Shown here piece by piece: positions 1-6,825 of a stretch of DNA of 12,413 nucleotides. Source of the DNA: an uncultured beta proteobacterium (lineage in GTDB: Bacteria > Pseudomonadota > Gammaproteobacteria > Burkholderiales > Rhodocyclaceae); assembly GCA_903953145.1 (NCBI GenBank), contig CAJBIL010000007.1, forward strand, positions 1-12,413, read 5' to 3'. The notes under the pieces were generated by a model. That model worked only from the letters and a program-made list of their open reading frames with translations, was not told the origin of the DNA and searched no databases. The position numbers and the translations under genes are program-made. Each line of letters starts with the position of its first letter. The stretch's first letter is position 1.

Positions 1-7
1 CGGTGGC

Positions 8-763
8 GTGATTACTTACGAATATCCCTTCAACGAACGCATACGCACCTTGCTGCGTCTGGAGGATCTGTTCGAGAAATGCGCCTACTTCATGCAGCAC
101 GACGGTGCGCATGAACATCACGTGGTGTTGCTCACGATGTTTGAAATTCTTGAGGTGGCCAGTCGCGCTGACCTCAAGATGGATCTGATCCAGGAGCTTG
201 AGCGTCAGCGCCAAACGCTGCTCAACTATCGCAACAACCCCGATATTTCAGAAGAAGCCCTCTCCGGCGCGCTGTATGAAATCGAGCAGGCCGCGGCAGC
301 TTTGCTCGCCATGACCGGCAAGATCGGCCAGTATCTGCGTGAAAACGACTGGTTGATGGGGATCAAGAGCCGCGCGGCCATTCCCGGTGGCGTTTGCGAG
401 TTCGATTTGCCTTCGTATCATTTCTGGCTGCACCACGAGCCCGATTATCGTCGCGAGGCACTGAATGCCTGGCTGAAACCACTGTCGCCGCTGCGCGATG
501 GCCTTACCATCGTATTGCGCCTGCTGCGTGCCAGCGGCCGGTCGGAGCGGCATCTGGCCAAAGCTGGCATGTTCCAGTTGATGCTGGGTGGTAGCGCTTC
601 ACAGATGGTGCGTATCTCGCTCAAGTTGCACGCACCGTTCGTCCCTGAAATCAGCGCCAACAAATATGCGCTGAATATTCGATATATCCGGCCGGAAAGC
701 GATCAGCGACCGCGCCAGTGCGATGACGATATCGAATTCGACATGGTTTTCTGTAATCTCTAA
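8..763 (+). CDS. zapD: Cell division protein ZapD (FtsZ-associated)
   Basis: ZapD is a cytoplasmic dimer that cross-links and bundles FtsZ protofilaments and stabilises the Z ring. The product is 251 residues, close to the 247 of E. coli ZapD. It shows the family's landmarks: an N-terminal YEYPFNERIRTLLRLE stretch (residues 4-19), an RIGQFLRE-like segment (KIGQYLREND, about 105-114), and the IPGGxCxFDLP signature followed by HFWLH near residues 124-141. The start used is GTG at 8. It gives the usual family N-terminus, but only 7 bases precede it, so the ribosome binding site cannot be judged well (a weak GGTGG lies at 2-6). The stop codon overlaps the yacG start by one base (TAATG), so the two are probably translated together. 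In related bacteria coaE lies just upstream, which would be off the left edge. Confidence 0.93.
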   Translation: MITYEYPFNERIRTLLRLEDLFEKCAYFMQHDGAHEHHVVLLTMFEILEVASRADLKMDLIQELERQRQTLLNYRNNPDISEEALSGALYEIEQAAAALLAMTGKIGQYLRENDWLMGIKSRAAIPGGVCEFDLPSYHFWLHHEPDYRREALNAWLKPLSPLRDGLTIVLRLLRASGRSERHLAKAGMFQLMLGGSASQMVRISLKLHAPFVPEISANKYALNIRYIRPESDQRPRQCDDDIEFDMVFCNL

Positions 764-960
764 TGGTTAAAGCGGTACCCCAAGTCCGTTGCCCGCAGTG
801 CGGTAGCGAATCGCCGTGGAGTGCGTCGAATCCGTCGCGGCCGTTTTGCTCCGAACGTTGCAAAATGATCGATCTGGGCGCTTGGGCCTCCGAGTCATAC
901 CGCGTCCCGGTACAGGAAAGTGCAGATCCATTGTCGGACGAAGCACCCTCTGTCGATTAA
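763..960 (+). CDS. yacG: DNA gyrase inhibitor YacG (zinc-binding)
   Basis: YacG is a small zinc protein; the E. coli protein binds GyrB and blocks DNA binding by gyrase. This 65-residue product has the complete four-cysteine zinc site, CPQC at residues 10-13 and CSERC at 29-33, followed by the family motif KMIDLGAWASE(S)YRVP (34-48). The acidic C-terminal tail is also typical. The ATG overlaps the zapD stop codon, so expression is probably coupled. The gene ends 17 bp before the convergent Nudix/ThiE gene, and no clear terminator hairpin is visible between them. The identification rests on motif and neighbour order, both strong. Confidence 0.92.
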   Translation: MVKAVPQVRCPQCGSESPWSASNPSRPFCSERCKMIDLGAWASESYRVPVQESADPLSDEAPSVD

Positions 961-977
961 GCGCGTGTGGCTGGTTT

Positions 978-1934
978 CTAGACCCAGCCGCGCATCAGGG
1001 CAACGCCATGCGCCCCGTTATCCCAAGCTGTTTCAAGCATCGCCAGTTGCATGCCACCGAGTGCGAAAACCGGGAGCGGTGAGCGTTCGACGAGGCGTGC
1101 AAAATTTTGCCAGCCGATGCCTGCTGATTCAGGGTGGCTCGGGGTTGGTTGTAGCGGGCCGAGCACCGCAAAATCAAGCTCAAGTGTTGCGGCGCGAGCC
1201 AGTTCCTCTGCGTTATGGCATGACGCGGCAACCCACTCGAAAGCCGGCCGCTTCTTTGTTTGCACAAGACGGCTTGCCGAAAGGTGCACGCCATGCGCGC
1301 CGACCGCACGGGCCAGTACTTCATCATCATTGATCAACAGACGGGCATCTGGATAGGCACCGGCCAGCGCCATGGCGCCTTCGGCAAGTCGTTTCCGTTC
1401 GCTCATCGGCAATGTTTTGTCGCGGATCTGGATCAGGCGCAGCCCATTTTTCAGCGCTTGTTTGAGTCGAGCGAGTTCTGTGTCGATGCCGTTGGTCTCG
1501 GCATTGCTTAGCGCATAGACTGCCGGTAGTTCCAGAGCACGAAGAATGGGGCCGTTGGCGGGCAGGATGGGCGTTACCGTGGCAGCCGTGCCGGCACGTT
1601 GCCAGGCGAAGCCGCTGTGCTCGATTGGTTCAATCTCGCCACGCCAGGAGTCGACGCGGAAGAACTTCAGGCGCACTGTTGCGTGCGGGTAGGTAAATTC
1701 CCGGCATAACCATGGCCATGCACGACTCACCGTGATTCCGAGTTCTTCCTTGAGTTCGCGGATCAGCGCGTCCCGCATCGTTTCCCCGGCCTCGACTTTG
1801 CCGCCGGGGAATTCCCAGTAGCCGGCGTAAACTTTGCCTTCCGGGCGTTGCGCGAGGAGAAATTCGCTGGTTTCGCCATCTTTGCGCAATAGGACGGCGG
1901 CTGCGACTTCGACGATCTTGACGGATTTGGTCAT
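978..1934 (-). CDS. Nudix hydrolase fused to a ThiE/TenI-like domain
   Basis: This is a 318-residue two-domain protein. The N-terminal Nudix domain (about 5-135) has a perfect Nudix box from G45 to I67: G45, E51, R59-E60, E63-E64 and G66. It resembles MutT, which hydrolyses 8-oxo-dGTP. The C-terminal domain (about 150-318) is a thiamine phosphate synthase/TenI-type barrel, with QIRDK (169-173), INDD (201-204), GVHLSAS (215-221), SCH (239-241) and GPLQPT (259-264). Where true ThiE enzymes carry HLGQxD this protein has HLSASR, so thiamine phosphate synthesis is doubtful. The same fusion is known across proteobacteria as MutT with a TMP-synthase-like domain. The ATG at 1934 overlaps the stop of the upstream ATPase gene as ATGA, which decides the start against an in-frame extension up to 2135 that would run inside the ATPase gene. 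Nucleotide-pool cleaning is likely; the second domain's role is unknown. Confidence 0.88.
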   Translation of the reverse strand: MTKSVKIVEVAAAVLLRKDGETSEFLLAQRPEGKVYAGYWEFPGGKVEAGETMRDALIRELKEELGITVSRAWPWLCREFTYPHATVRLKFFRVDSWRGEIEPIEHSGFAWQRAGTAATVTPILPANGPILRALELPAVYALSNAETNGIDTELARLKQALKNGLRLIQIRDKTLPMSERKRLAEGAMALAGAYPDARLLINDDEVLARAVGAHGVHLSASRLVQTKKRPAFEWVAASCHNAEELARAATLELDFAVLGPLQPTPSHPESAGIGWQNFARLVERSPLPVFALGGMQLAMLETAWDNGAHGVALMRGWV

Positions 1935-2824
1935 TTCGTTCTGCGGTGCGTACCCGCCCAATCCTTGGCAAATTGCCACGCCACACGCCCGCTGCGTGAG
2001 CCACGCATCAACGCCCAGTTGAGTGCCTCTCGTTCGGCGCCAGCGATTTCCTTGTCGCTGCATGCAAAGAACTTCAGCCAGTGCGCGACGATGTTGAGGT
2101 AGGCATCCTGGTCGAAGGGGTAGAAGGATATCCATAAGCCAAAGCGCTCGGAGAGCGAGATTTTTTCCTCGATCGCCTCGCCCGGGTGGATTTCCTCGCC
2201 GACCCGTTTACTTTCGAGATTCTCATCGAAGTATTCCGGCATCAGATGGCGCCGGTTTGAGGTGGCGTAGATCAGCACATTATCCGGCGCTGATGAGATT
2301 GATCCGTCAAGCACCACTTTGAGGGCTTTGTAGCTAGCGTCGCCCGCGTCAAAGGATAGGTCGTCGCAGAAGATGATGAAGCGTTCCGGGCGCCCTTCAA
2401 GCAGGTCGACGATGTCGGCCAGGTCGATCAGGTCGCTCTTGTCGACTTCGATCAGGCGTAAACCTTTCTTCGCGTATTCATTGAGCAGGGCCTTGATGAT
2501 CGACGACTTGCCGGAACCGCGCGCCCCCGTCAGCAGAACATTGTTGGCAGGCTTGCCGGCCACAAACTGGCGGGTATTGGCATCAATGCGCGATTTCTGG
2601 TCGTCGATGTCGTGCAGATCTTTCAGGCGGATGACGGGTGGGCGGGTGATCGCTTGTAGATAGCCGGCATGGCCACGCTTGCGCCAGCGGAAGGCAACGG
2701 CCATTTGCCAGTCAGGCGTTGTTGATGGCGGCGGGAGCAGTGGCTCAAGGCGTTCAAGCAGTTTTTCGGCGCGGGCAAGGAAACTCGCCAGGTGTTGTAC
2801 CGGGTCGTTGATCGGCTCAGTCAT
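1931..2824 (-). CDS. DUF815-family AAA-type ATPase
   Basis: This is a cytoplasmic P-loop ATPase of 297 residues, the usual length for the DUF815 family, whose role is not established. Visible features are a Walker A motif GARGSGKSS (100-108), a Walker B strand FIIFCDDLSF (149-158), and a sensor-1-like ATSNRRHL (187-194). After these comes a segment rich in family-conserved residues (ENLESKRVGEEIHPGEAIEEK begins near 201), then SLSERFGLWISFYPFDQDAYL (223-243). The N-terminal 35 residues look helical and charged. The start at ATG 2824 is preferred because it gives the usual family N-terminus, with a GGAG 12 bases upstream; an ATG at 2845 (seven residues longer) is possible. The gene overlaps the downstream Nudix/ThiE gene by 4 bp and is divergent from mltA. 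The pairing with the Nudix gene recurs in betaproteobacteria, suggesting co-expression rather than proving a shared function. Confidence 0.87.
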   Translation of the reverse strand: MTEPINDPVQHLASFLARAEKLLERLEPLLPPPSTTPDWQMAVAFRWRKRGHAGYLQAITRPPVIRLKDLHDIDDQKSRIDANTRQFVAGKPANNVLLTGARGSGKSSIIKALLNEYAKKGLRLIEVDKSDLIDLADIVDLLEGRPERFIIFCDDLSFDAGDASYKALKVVLDGSISSAPDNVLIYATSNRRHLMPEYFDENLESKRVGEEIHPGEAIEEKISLSERFGLWISFYPFDQDAYLNIVAHWLKFFACSDKEIAGAEREALNWALMRGSRSGRVAWQFAKDWAGTHRRTK

Positions 2825-2832
2825 GGGGGCGG

Positions 2833-2838
2833 TATACT
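2833..2838 (+). promoter_or_regulatory. Possible -10 element for mltA
   Basis: The only obvious promoter-like element in the 57-bp space between the divergent ATPase and mltA starts is TATACT at this position, reading toward mltA. A TTGATC at 2808-2813 could serve as -35, but the 19-bp spacing is long. If used, the start of transcription would lie about 37 bases before the mltA ATG. This is a pattern match only. Confidence 0.3.
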
Positions 2839-2881
2839 CCGGCATTCGATAAATCAGACAATTCAGCACTGTAGCCAAATC

Positions 2882-4165
2882 ATGCCCAAAAGCAACACGA
2901 TGTCCTGTTCATTTTTAGTCGCTGTATTTCTTTCCGCTGTTCTCGCTGCGTGCGCAACGGTGAAGGTGCCGGGTAAAGAGCCCGCCAGGGAAGTCGCCGA
3001 GGTTCAGCCCGTAGCGGCGGCCAGCCTGACTTGCGCACCGTGCCCGGTGTGCGCGCAATGTGCGCCGCCGGTTACCCCGCTACCCGCCGCCAAGCCCATG
3101 CAACTGGCGCGCTGGGCGGATTTGCCGGGCTGGGGCGATGACGATGTGAGTGCTGCCTGGCCTGCCTTCATACAGTCCTGTCGTGTGCTGGTCGGCAAAG
3201 CACAGGGCGCACTCTGGCGTCCCGCCTGCGATGAGGCAAAAAGCATCGATGGCCGGGTGGATGGCCGTGATCCAGCTGTGCTGCGCCGTTTTTTTGAATC
3301 TCGTTTCGAGCCCTATCTGTTAACCAATCCGGATGGCAGCACCAGCGGCATGATTACCGGCTATTACGAGCCACTACTGCGTGGCTCGCGCTCGCGTGGC
3401 AAGCCTTACCTGCAACCCGTTCTTGGTGTTCCCGGTGATTTGTTGACGATTGAGCTGGGTGATCTCTTGCCCGAGTTGAAAAACATGCGACTGCGTGGTC
3501 GTTTGCAGGGCAACAAGGTGGTGCCGTATTTTTCGCGCGCGGAGATCGTCGGCCGGGAGAAAAACTACGCTGATCGCGTTCTGCTCTGGGTGGACGACGC
3601 GGTGGAACTCTTCTTTCTTCAAGTGCAGGGTTCCGGTCGTGTCAGGCTGCCCGATGGCGGGATGGTGCGTATCGGCTACGCTGACCAGAACGGCCACCCC
3701 TATCAGTCGATTGGTCGCGTACTCGTCGAGCGCGGCGAGCTAAAACTTGAGCAGGCCTCGATGCAGGGCATTCAGGCATGGGCGCGGGCCAATCCGACGC
3801 GCCTCAACGAGTTGCTCGACAGCAACCCGAGTTACGTTTTTTTCCGCGAAGTAAGCGCAAGGGGGAGTGACAGCGATGGCCCGCAAGGCGCGCTCGGTGT
3901 TCCGTTATTTGCTGAGCGCAGCATCGCAGTTGATCCGCGCCATATCCCCCTCGGTGCACCGGTTTTTCTGTCGACCACGCAGCCGAATTCAGCGACGCCA
4001 CTGCGCCGCCTGATGCTGGCGCAGGATACGGGCGGCGCAATTCGCGGTGTCGTACGCGCCGATTTCTTCTGGGGTTTTGGGGCTGAAGCAGGCGCTCAGG
4101 CGGGGCGCATGAAGCAGTCGGGTCAGATGTGGGTTCTCTTGCCGCCCGGCGTTGCACCGAAATAG
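2882..4165 (+). CDS. mltA: Membrane-bound lytic murein transglycosylase A (lipoprotein)
   Basis: MltA cleaves the MurNAc-GlcNAc bond of peptidoglycan with formation of 1,6-anhydro-MurNAc, acting from the inner face of the outer membrane. The 427-residue product starts with a lipoprotein signal peptide ending in lipobox LAAC, with lipidated C24. The catalytic domain covers about 95-427: GMITGYYEP (156-164), the central FFLQVQGSGRVRLPDG region (244-259), and the C-terminal double-psi barrel AQDTGGAIRG..RADFFWG (380-398). The last contains the conserved acidic residues D382 and D394, either of which may be the catalytic acid. The linker carries an unusual CX2CX2CX2C cluster (C51, C54, C57, C60). 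ATG 2882 is chosen because it opens the signal peptide with a lysine; ATG 2900 is the alternative, and neither has a clear Shine-Dalgarno. A longer reading from 2792 would run into the divergent gene and spoil the signal peptide. Confidence 0.92.
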   Translation: MPKSNTMSCSFLVAVFLSAVLAACATVKVPGKEPAREVAEVQPVAAASLTCAPCPVCAQCAPPVTPLPAAKPMQLARWADLPGWGDDDVSAAWPAFIQSCRVLVGKAQGALWRPACDEAKSIDGRVDGRDPAVLRRFFESRFEPYLLTNPDGSTSGMITGYYEPLLRGSRSRGKPYLQPVLGVPGDLLTIELGDLLPELKNMRLRGRLQGNKVVPYFSRAEIVGREKNYADRVLLWVDDAVELFFLQVQGSGRVRLPDGGMVRIGYADQNGHPYQSIGRVLVERGELKLEQASMQGIQAWARANPTRLNELLDSNPSYVFFREVSARGSDSDGPQGALGVPLFAERSIAVDPRHIPLGAPVFLSTTQPNSATPLRRLMLAQDTGGAIRGVVRADFFWGFGAEAGAQAGRMKQSGQMWVLLPPGVAPK

Positions 4166-4171
4166 CAGTAG

Positions 4172-4188
4172 TGCAACGCATTGGTGCA
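4172..4188 (+). promoter_or_regulatory. NtrC (NR-I) binding site 1 upstream of amtB
   Basis: TGCAACGCATTGGTGCA matches the NtrC consensus TGCACC-N5-GGTGCA at 11 of 12 conserved bases. Its centre lies about 138 bp upstream of the transcription start predicted from the sigma-54 element, in the range of the strong enhancer sites at E. coli glnAp2. It begins just after the mltA stop codon. Confidence 0.72.
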
Positions 4189-4222
4189 GGACGCCCTAGT
4201 ATGGTGCTTAGTTATTTGTAAA

Positions 4223-4239
4223 CGCACCTACAGTGTGCA
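4223..4239 (+). promoter_or_regulatory. NtrC (NR-I) binding site 2 upstream of amtB
   Basis: CGCACCTACAGTGTGCA matches the NtrC consensus at 10 of 12 conserved bases. It is centred 51 bp from site 1, about five helical turns, and about 87 bp upstream of the predicted start. Paired sites on one DNA face allow cooperative assembly of the NtrC activator. Confidence 0.62.
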
Positions 4240-4291
4240 ATTTGTTATTGATGCGAAAGGCAAGTCATTGATAGTTTGAGTTAGTATTCAA

Positions 4292-4307
4292 TGGAACGTT
4301 TCTTGCA
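4292..4307 (+). promoter_or_regulatory. Sigma-54 (RpoN) -24/-12 promoter of amtB
   Basis: TGGAACGTTTCTTGCA matches the sigma-54 consensus TGGCACG-N4-TTGCW with one mismatch. The invariant GG (4293-4294) and GC (4305-4306) have the required 10-bp spacing. Transcription would begin near 4318, about 22 bases before the amtB start, which carries the strong AGGAGGGG ribosome binding site at 4330-4337. Together with the two NtrC-type sites this makes nitrogen-limitation control very likely. Confidence 0.85.
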
Positions 4308-4339
4308 GCATGGCTCCGATTCGATGTTCAGGAGGGGTT

Positions 4340-5542
4340 ATGGAAGCGCTCAAGTCTGGTAGTGACGTTCTCTTCATTTTGCTTGGCGCCATTATGGTGC
4401 TGGCCATGCACGCAGGCTTTGCGTTTCTTGAGCTTGGTACAGTGCGCAAGAAAAATCAGGTTAATGCGCTGGTTAAAATCATTACCGATTTTGCTGTCTC
4501 GACCATTGCCTACTTCTTTGTTGGTTACAGCGTTGCCTACGGGATCAACTTTTTCTCAGGCGCCGAAACGCTGATGCAGAAAAATGGCTTTGAGCTGACC
4601 AAATTCTTTTTCCTGCTCACCTTCGCTGCGGCTATTCCCGCAATTGTTTCCGGCGGAATTGCCGAGCGCGCCAAATTCAATCCACAACTGATCGCCACCT
4701 TCCTTATCGTCGGTTTCGTTTATCCCTTTTTTGAGGGCATTGCCTGGAACCAGGCTTTTGGTATTCAAGCATGGCTGAAAGCGACTTTTGGCGAGGAGTT
4801 TCATGATTTTGCCGGCTCCGTCGTGGTGCATGCGATGGGCGGCTGGATTGCATTGCCTGCGGTGTTGCTGCTCGGCGCACGGCACGGGCGTTACACCAAG
4901 GAAGGGCGTATTTCAGCGCATCCGCCATCCTCCATACCCTTTCTAGCGCTAGGTGCATGGATTCTGATGGTGGGTTGGTTTGGTTTCAACGTAATGAGCG
5001 CACAGACGCTCGATAAAGTATCTGGACTGGTCGCACTCAACTCGTTGATGGCGATGGTTGGTGGCACGCTGGTCGCGCTGGTGGTCGGCAAGAATGACCC
5101 TGGTTTCGTTCACAACGGCCCGCTTGCCGGACTGGTCGCCGTTTGCGCCGGCTCGGATGTGATGCACCCCATGGGGGCGCTGGTGGTCGGTGGGGTTGCC
5201 GGCGGCCTGTTCGTCGTCATGTTTACGCTGACCCAGAACCGCTGGAAAATCGATGACGTGCTCGGTGTCTGGCCGCTGCATGGTCTTTGTGGTGCATGGG
5301 GCGGCCTCGCTGCGGGGATCTTCGGTAGCAAGGCATTGGGTGGCGCGGGTGGCGTTGCCTTTATGCCGCAACTGATCATGACCTGCCTGGCAATCACCGT
5401 TGCGTTGACCGGCAGCTATATTGTGTATCGTGCCTTGAAGGCAGTGCTGGGTTTGCGGCTTGATCAAGAGCAGGAATATGATGGCGCTGACCTATCGATT
5501 CACAAAATCACGGCAACGCCGGAGCGTGAGCCGAACTGGTAA
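4340..5542 (+). CDS. amtB: Ammonium transporter AmtB
   Basis: This is an inner-membrane ammonium channel of the Amt/Mep/Rh family, 400 residues with about 11 membrane segments. The pore's twin histidines are H164 (VVVHAMGGW) and H314 (WPLHGLCGAW), 150 residues apart as in E. coli AmtB. The substrate-site aspartate is D156 (HDFAGS). The cytoplasmic tail LGLRLDQEQEYDGADLSIH (about 370-388) keeps the motif through which GlnK blocks the channel. The start at ATG 4340 is fixed by AGGAGGGG at 4330-4337; an in-frame ATG at 4310 would lie upstream of the predicted transcription start. Unlike E. coli AmtB, it begins almost directly with the first membrane segment and shows no cleavable signal peptide. 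The promoter is of the sigma-54/NtrC type. glnK, the usual partner, is not adjacent, so the PII protein must be encoded elsewhere. Confidence 0.95.
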   Translation: MEALKSGSDVLFILLGAIMVLAMHAGFAFLELGTVRKKNQVNALVKIITDFAVSTIAYFFVGYSVAYGINFFSGAETLMQKNGFELTKFFFLLTFAAAIPAIVSGGIAERAKFNPQLIATFLIVGFVYPFFEGIAWNQAFGIQAWLKATFGEEFHDFAGSVVVHAMGGWIALPAVLLLGARHGRYTKEGRISAHPPSSIPFLALGAWILMVGWFGFNVMSAQTLDKVSGLVALNSLMAMVGGTLVALVVGKNDPGFVHNGPLAGLVAVCAGSDVMHPMGALVVGGVAGGLFVVMFTLTQNRWKIDDVLGVWPLHGLCGAWGGLAAGIFGSKALGGAGGVAFMPQLIMTCLAITVALTGSYIVYRALKAVLGLRLDQEQEYDGADLSIHKITATPEREPNW

Positions 5543-5641
5543 GCGTGATCTGACACAATCACAAACCTGTCGGACGTTATCGTAGTTCGTTGCTTTCGTT
5601 AAATGCAGATTGCTCAGGTCGATGACGGGCGCTGTTCCTGA

Positions 5642-6202
5642 TCATGCAAAGCCAGGTAGCCAGCGGCTGCTTGAGCTTTGCGTTACGGGTTCAAGCGTGC
5701 CCTGAAATAGTGCTTCAATGACCGGGGGTTCGCGCCACGCTTCATTCATGAAGGTTAGCCCCACTTCTTCAACCAGGGCGCCGCGCCAGTAGTGATTCAC
5801 CACCTCGTCGAGCGCTGGCAGGCTCAGGCTGTGTGGCAGTCGCAGATAGTCCAGCCAGCTTGCGTCATGAAATGAGCAGACGTAAGCGCCCTTGCTGCGC
5901 GCGCGCGTCAGGTGTTTGCCGAACACGCGGGCGGGGTGTTTGTTGCGAAAAGTTTCAGCATCTACGCGGGTCGCAAAGAGCAGCAGGGCATGCAGTCGAC
6001 TGGGGAAATGGTTGTAGAGGCGCTGGCGAAAATACTCCAGGTGATACTCGGCAAAATAGTTCTGCACCGTAGTGAACTGATCTTCGGGCAACGATGACCC
6101 AAAGGGATTGCCCGTCAGGATGTCCCAGCCCGGCAGTTCGGTATCTGCGTCTAGCCAGGCGTATAGCTCAAGCGGTGCGGTGTCCTTGATCAGGTGATCC
6201 AT
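5642..6202 (-). CDS. Unrecognised 186-residue protein
   Basis: I do not recognise this protein with confidence. It is soluble-looking: no signal peptide, no membrane segment, and only one cysteine (C109). It is rich in aromatic residues and histidine. Notable stretches are NHFPSRLHALLLFATRVDA (64-82), AYVCSFHDASWLDYLRL (106-122) and NHYWRG (136-141) followed by EPPVIEALFQGTLEPV (158-173). The arrangement PSR...LF, D..WLDYL, YWxG and E-x-L-x-x-G recalls some small ADP-ribosyltransferase-like families, but this is a weak impression from memory. The ATG at 6202 is used; a TTG at 6217 would add five residues, and neither has a clear Shine-Dalgarno. The gene is convergent with amtB and follows napF by about 77 bp on the same strand. 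Codon use looks ordinary for the window, so it is likely a real gene. Confidence 0.7.
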   Translation of the reverse strand: MDHLIKDTAPLELYAWLDADTELPGWDILTGNPFGSSLPEDQFTTVQNYFAEYHLEYFRQRLYNHFPSRLHALLLFATRVDAETFRNKHPARVFGKHLTRARSKGAYVCSFHDASWLDYLRLPHSLSLPALDEVVNHYWRGALVEEVGLTFMNEAWREPPVIEALFQGTLEPVTQSSSSRWLPGFA

Positions 6203-6279
6203 CAACGGGTAATCCAAAGTGCGATGGCGCTATTCTGACCATTCGTCACGCTTTGTCCATCTTTGTTCGGGTAGGGCTT

Positions 6280-6759
6280 TTAGCGGACGGTGATTGCCCG
6301 GGTCGGGCAGGTTGCGACACAGGCGCCACAGCCAGTGCAACATTCCGCTATTAGCACCGGAGTGGATATGCCGCCCGGCATTGGTGGAAAGTGAATAGCG
6401 TTTTCTGCACAGATTTCACCGCAGACGCGGCACTCGACTTTCTGTTGTGCCAGGCAGTCTTCATTAATTTTAGCGCGCGCAAGCCAGCGCGGATCGATGG
6501 TTCGCGTCAGCGCATTGGCTGTGCATGCGGTAACGCAGTCGCCGCAGAAGGTGCATTCTCCTTCGCTGAAATCAACGCTTGGGTAGCCGGCTTCGTGTTT
6601 GATGATGACCCGAGTCGGGCAGGTGCTGATGCAGTCACCGCAACGCGTACAAGCATTTATAAAATCATCTTCCACGAGCGCCCACGGCGGGCGCAGGGGC
6701 CCTTTGCGGGGGGAAAATTTACCGCGCAGAAAATTACGCCGGCTGCTTGATTCGGTCAT
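6280..6759 (-). CDS. napF: Ferredoxin-type protein NapF
   Basis: NapF is a cytoplasmic iron-sulfur protein associated with periplasmic nitrate reductase systems; in E. coli it interacts with NapA before export. This 159-residue protein (E. coli NapF is 164) has four cysteine clusters: C37-C40-C43-C47, C69-C72-C75-C79, the atypical third C102/C110-C113-C117 (CRVCGEIC), and C141-C144-C147-C151. The basic N-terminus, SRRNFLRGKF (6-15), resembles a twin-arginine-like motif but is not followed by a hydrophobic segment, as is usual in NapF. The ATG at 6759 has no good Shine-Dalgarno. A hairpin at 6826-6853 separates it from the cytochrome genes upstream. No napA, napB, napD, napG or napH lies in the window, so the gene is detached from its usual partners. 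Maturation of another molybdoenzyme is an alternative role. Confidence 0.85.
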   Translation of the reverse strand: MTESSSRRNFLRGKFSPRKGPLRPPWALVEDDFINACTRCGDCISTCPTRVIIKHEAGYPSVDFSEGECTFCGDCVTACTANALTRTIDPRWLARAKINEDCLAQQKVECRVCGEICAENAIHFPPMPGGISTPVLIAECCTGCGACVATCPTRAITVR

Positions 6760-6825
6760 GGTTCTGACGTTGCCTGAGTTTCTGAGTGTCGATAGGCATG
6801 CGCTTACTGTAAAGCCTGGAAGCGC

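Noticed and set aside
920..1333. Plus-strand reading frame of 137 residues after yacG
   Set aside because: It is antisense to the ThiE-like domain, overlaps yacG, and has arginine- and proline-rich low-information sequence.
4151..4177. GTTGCAC / GTGCAAC inverted repeat as an mltA terminator or third NtrC site
   Set aside because: The loop of 13 bases is long, no T-run follows, and the spacing between the halves is wrong for NtrC; the right half belongs to the better NtrC-type site 1.
4949..5467. Minus-strand reading frame of 172 residues inside amtB
   Set aside because: It is rich in His, Gln and Thr from antisense reading of a membrane protein, has no recognisable motif, and lies wholly within a well-supported gene.
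5546..5566. GTGAT...ATCAC repeat after amtB as a terminator
   Set aside because: The stem is only five AT-containing pairs with an eight-base loop and no T-run on either strand.
5893..5908. Alternating GC run inside the unrecognised gene
   Set aside because: It is short, codes in frame for ordinary residues (TRARSK region), and is expected in GC-rich coding DNA.
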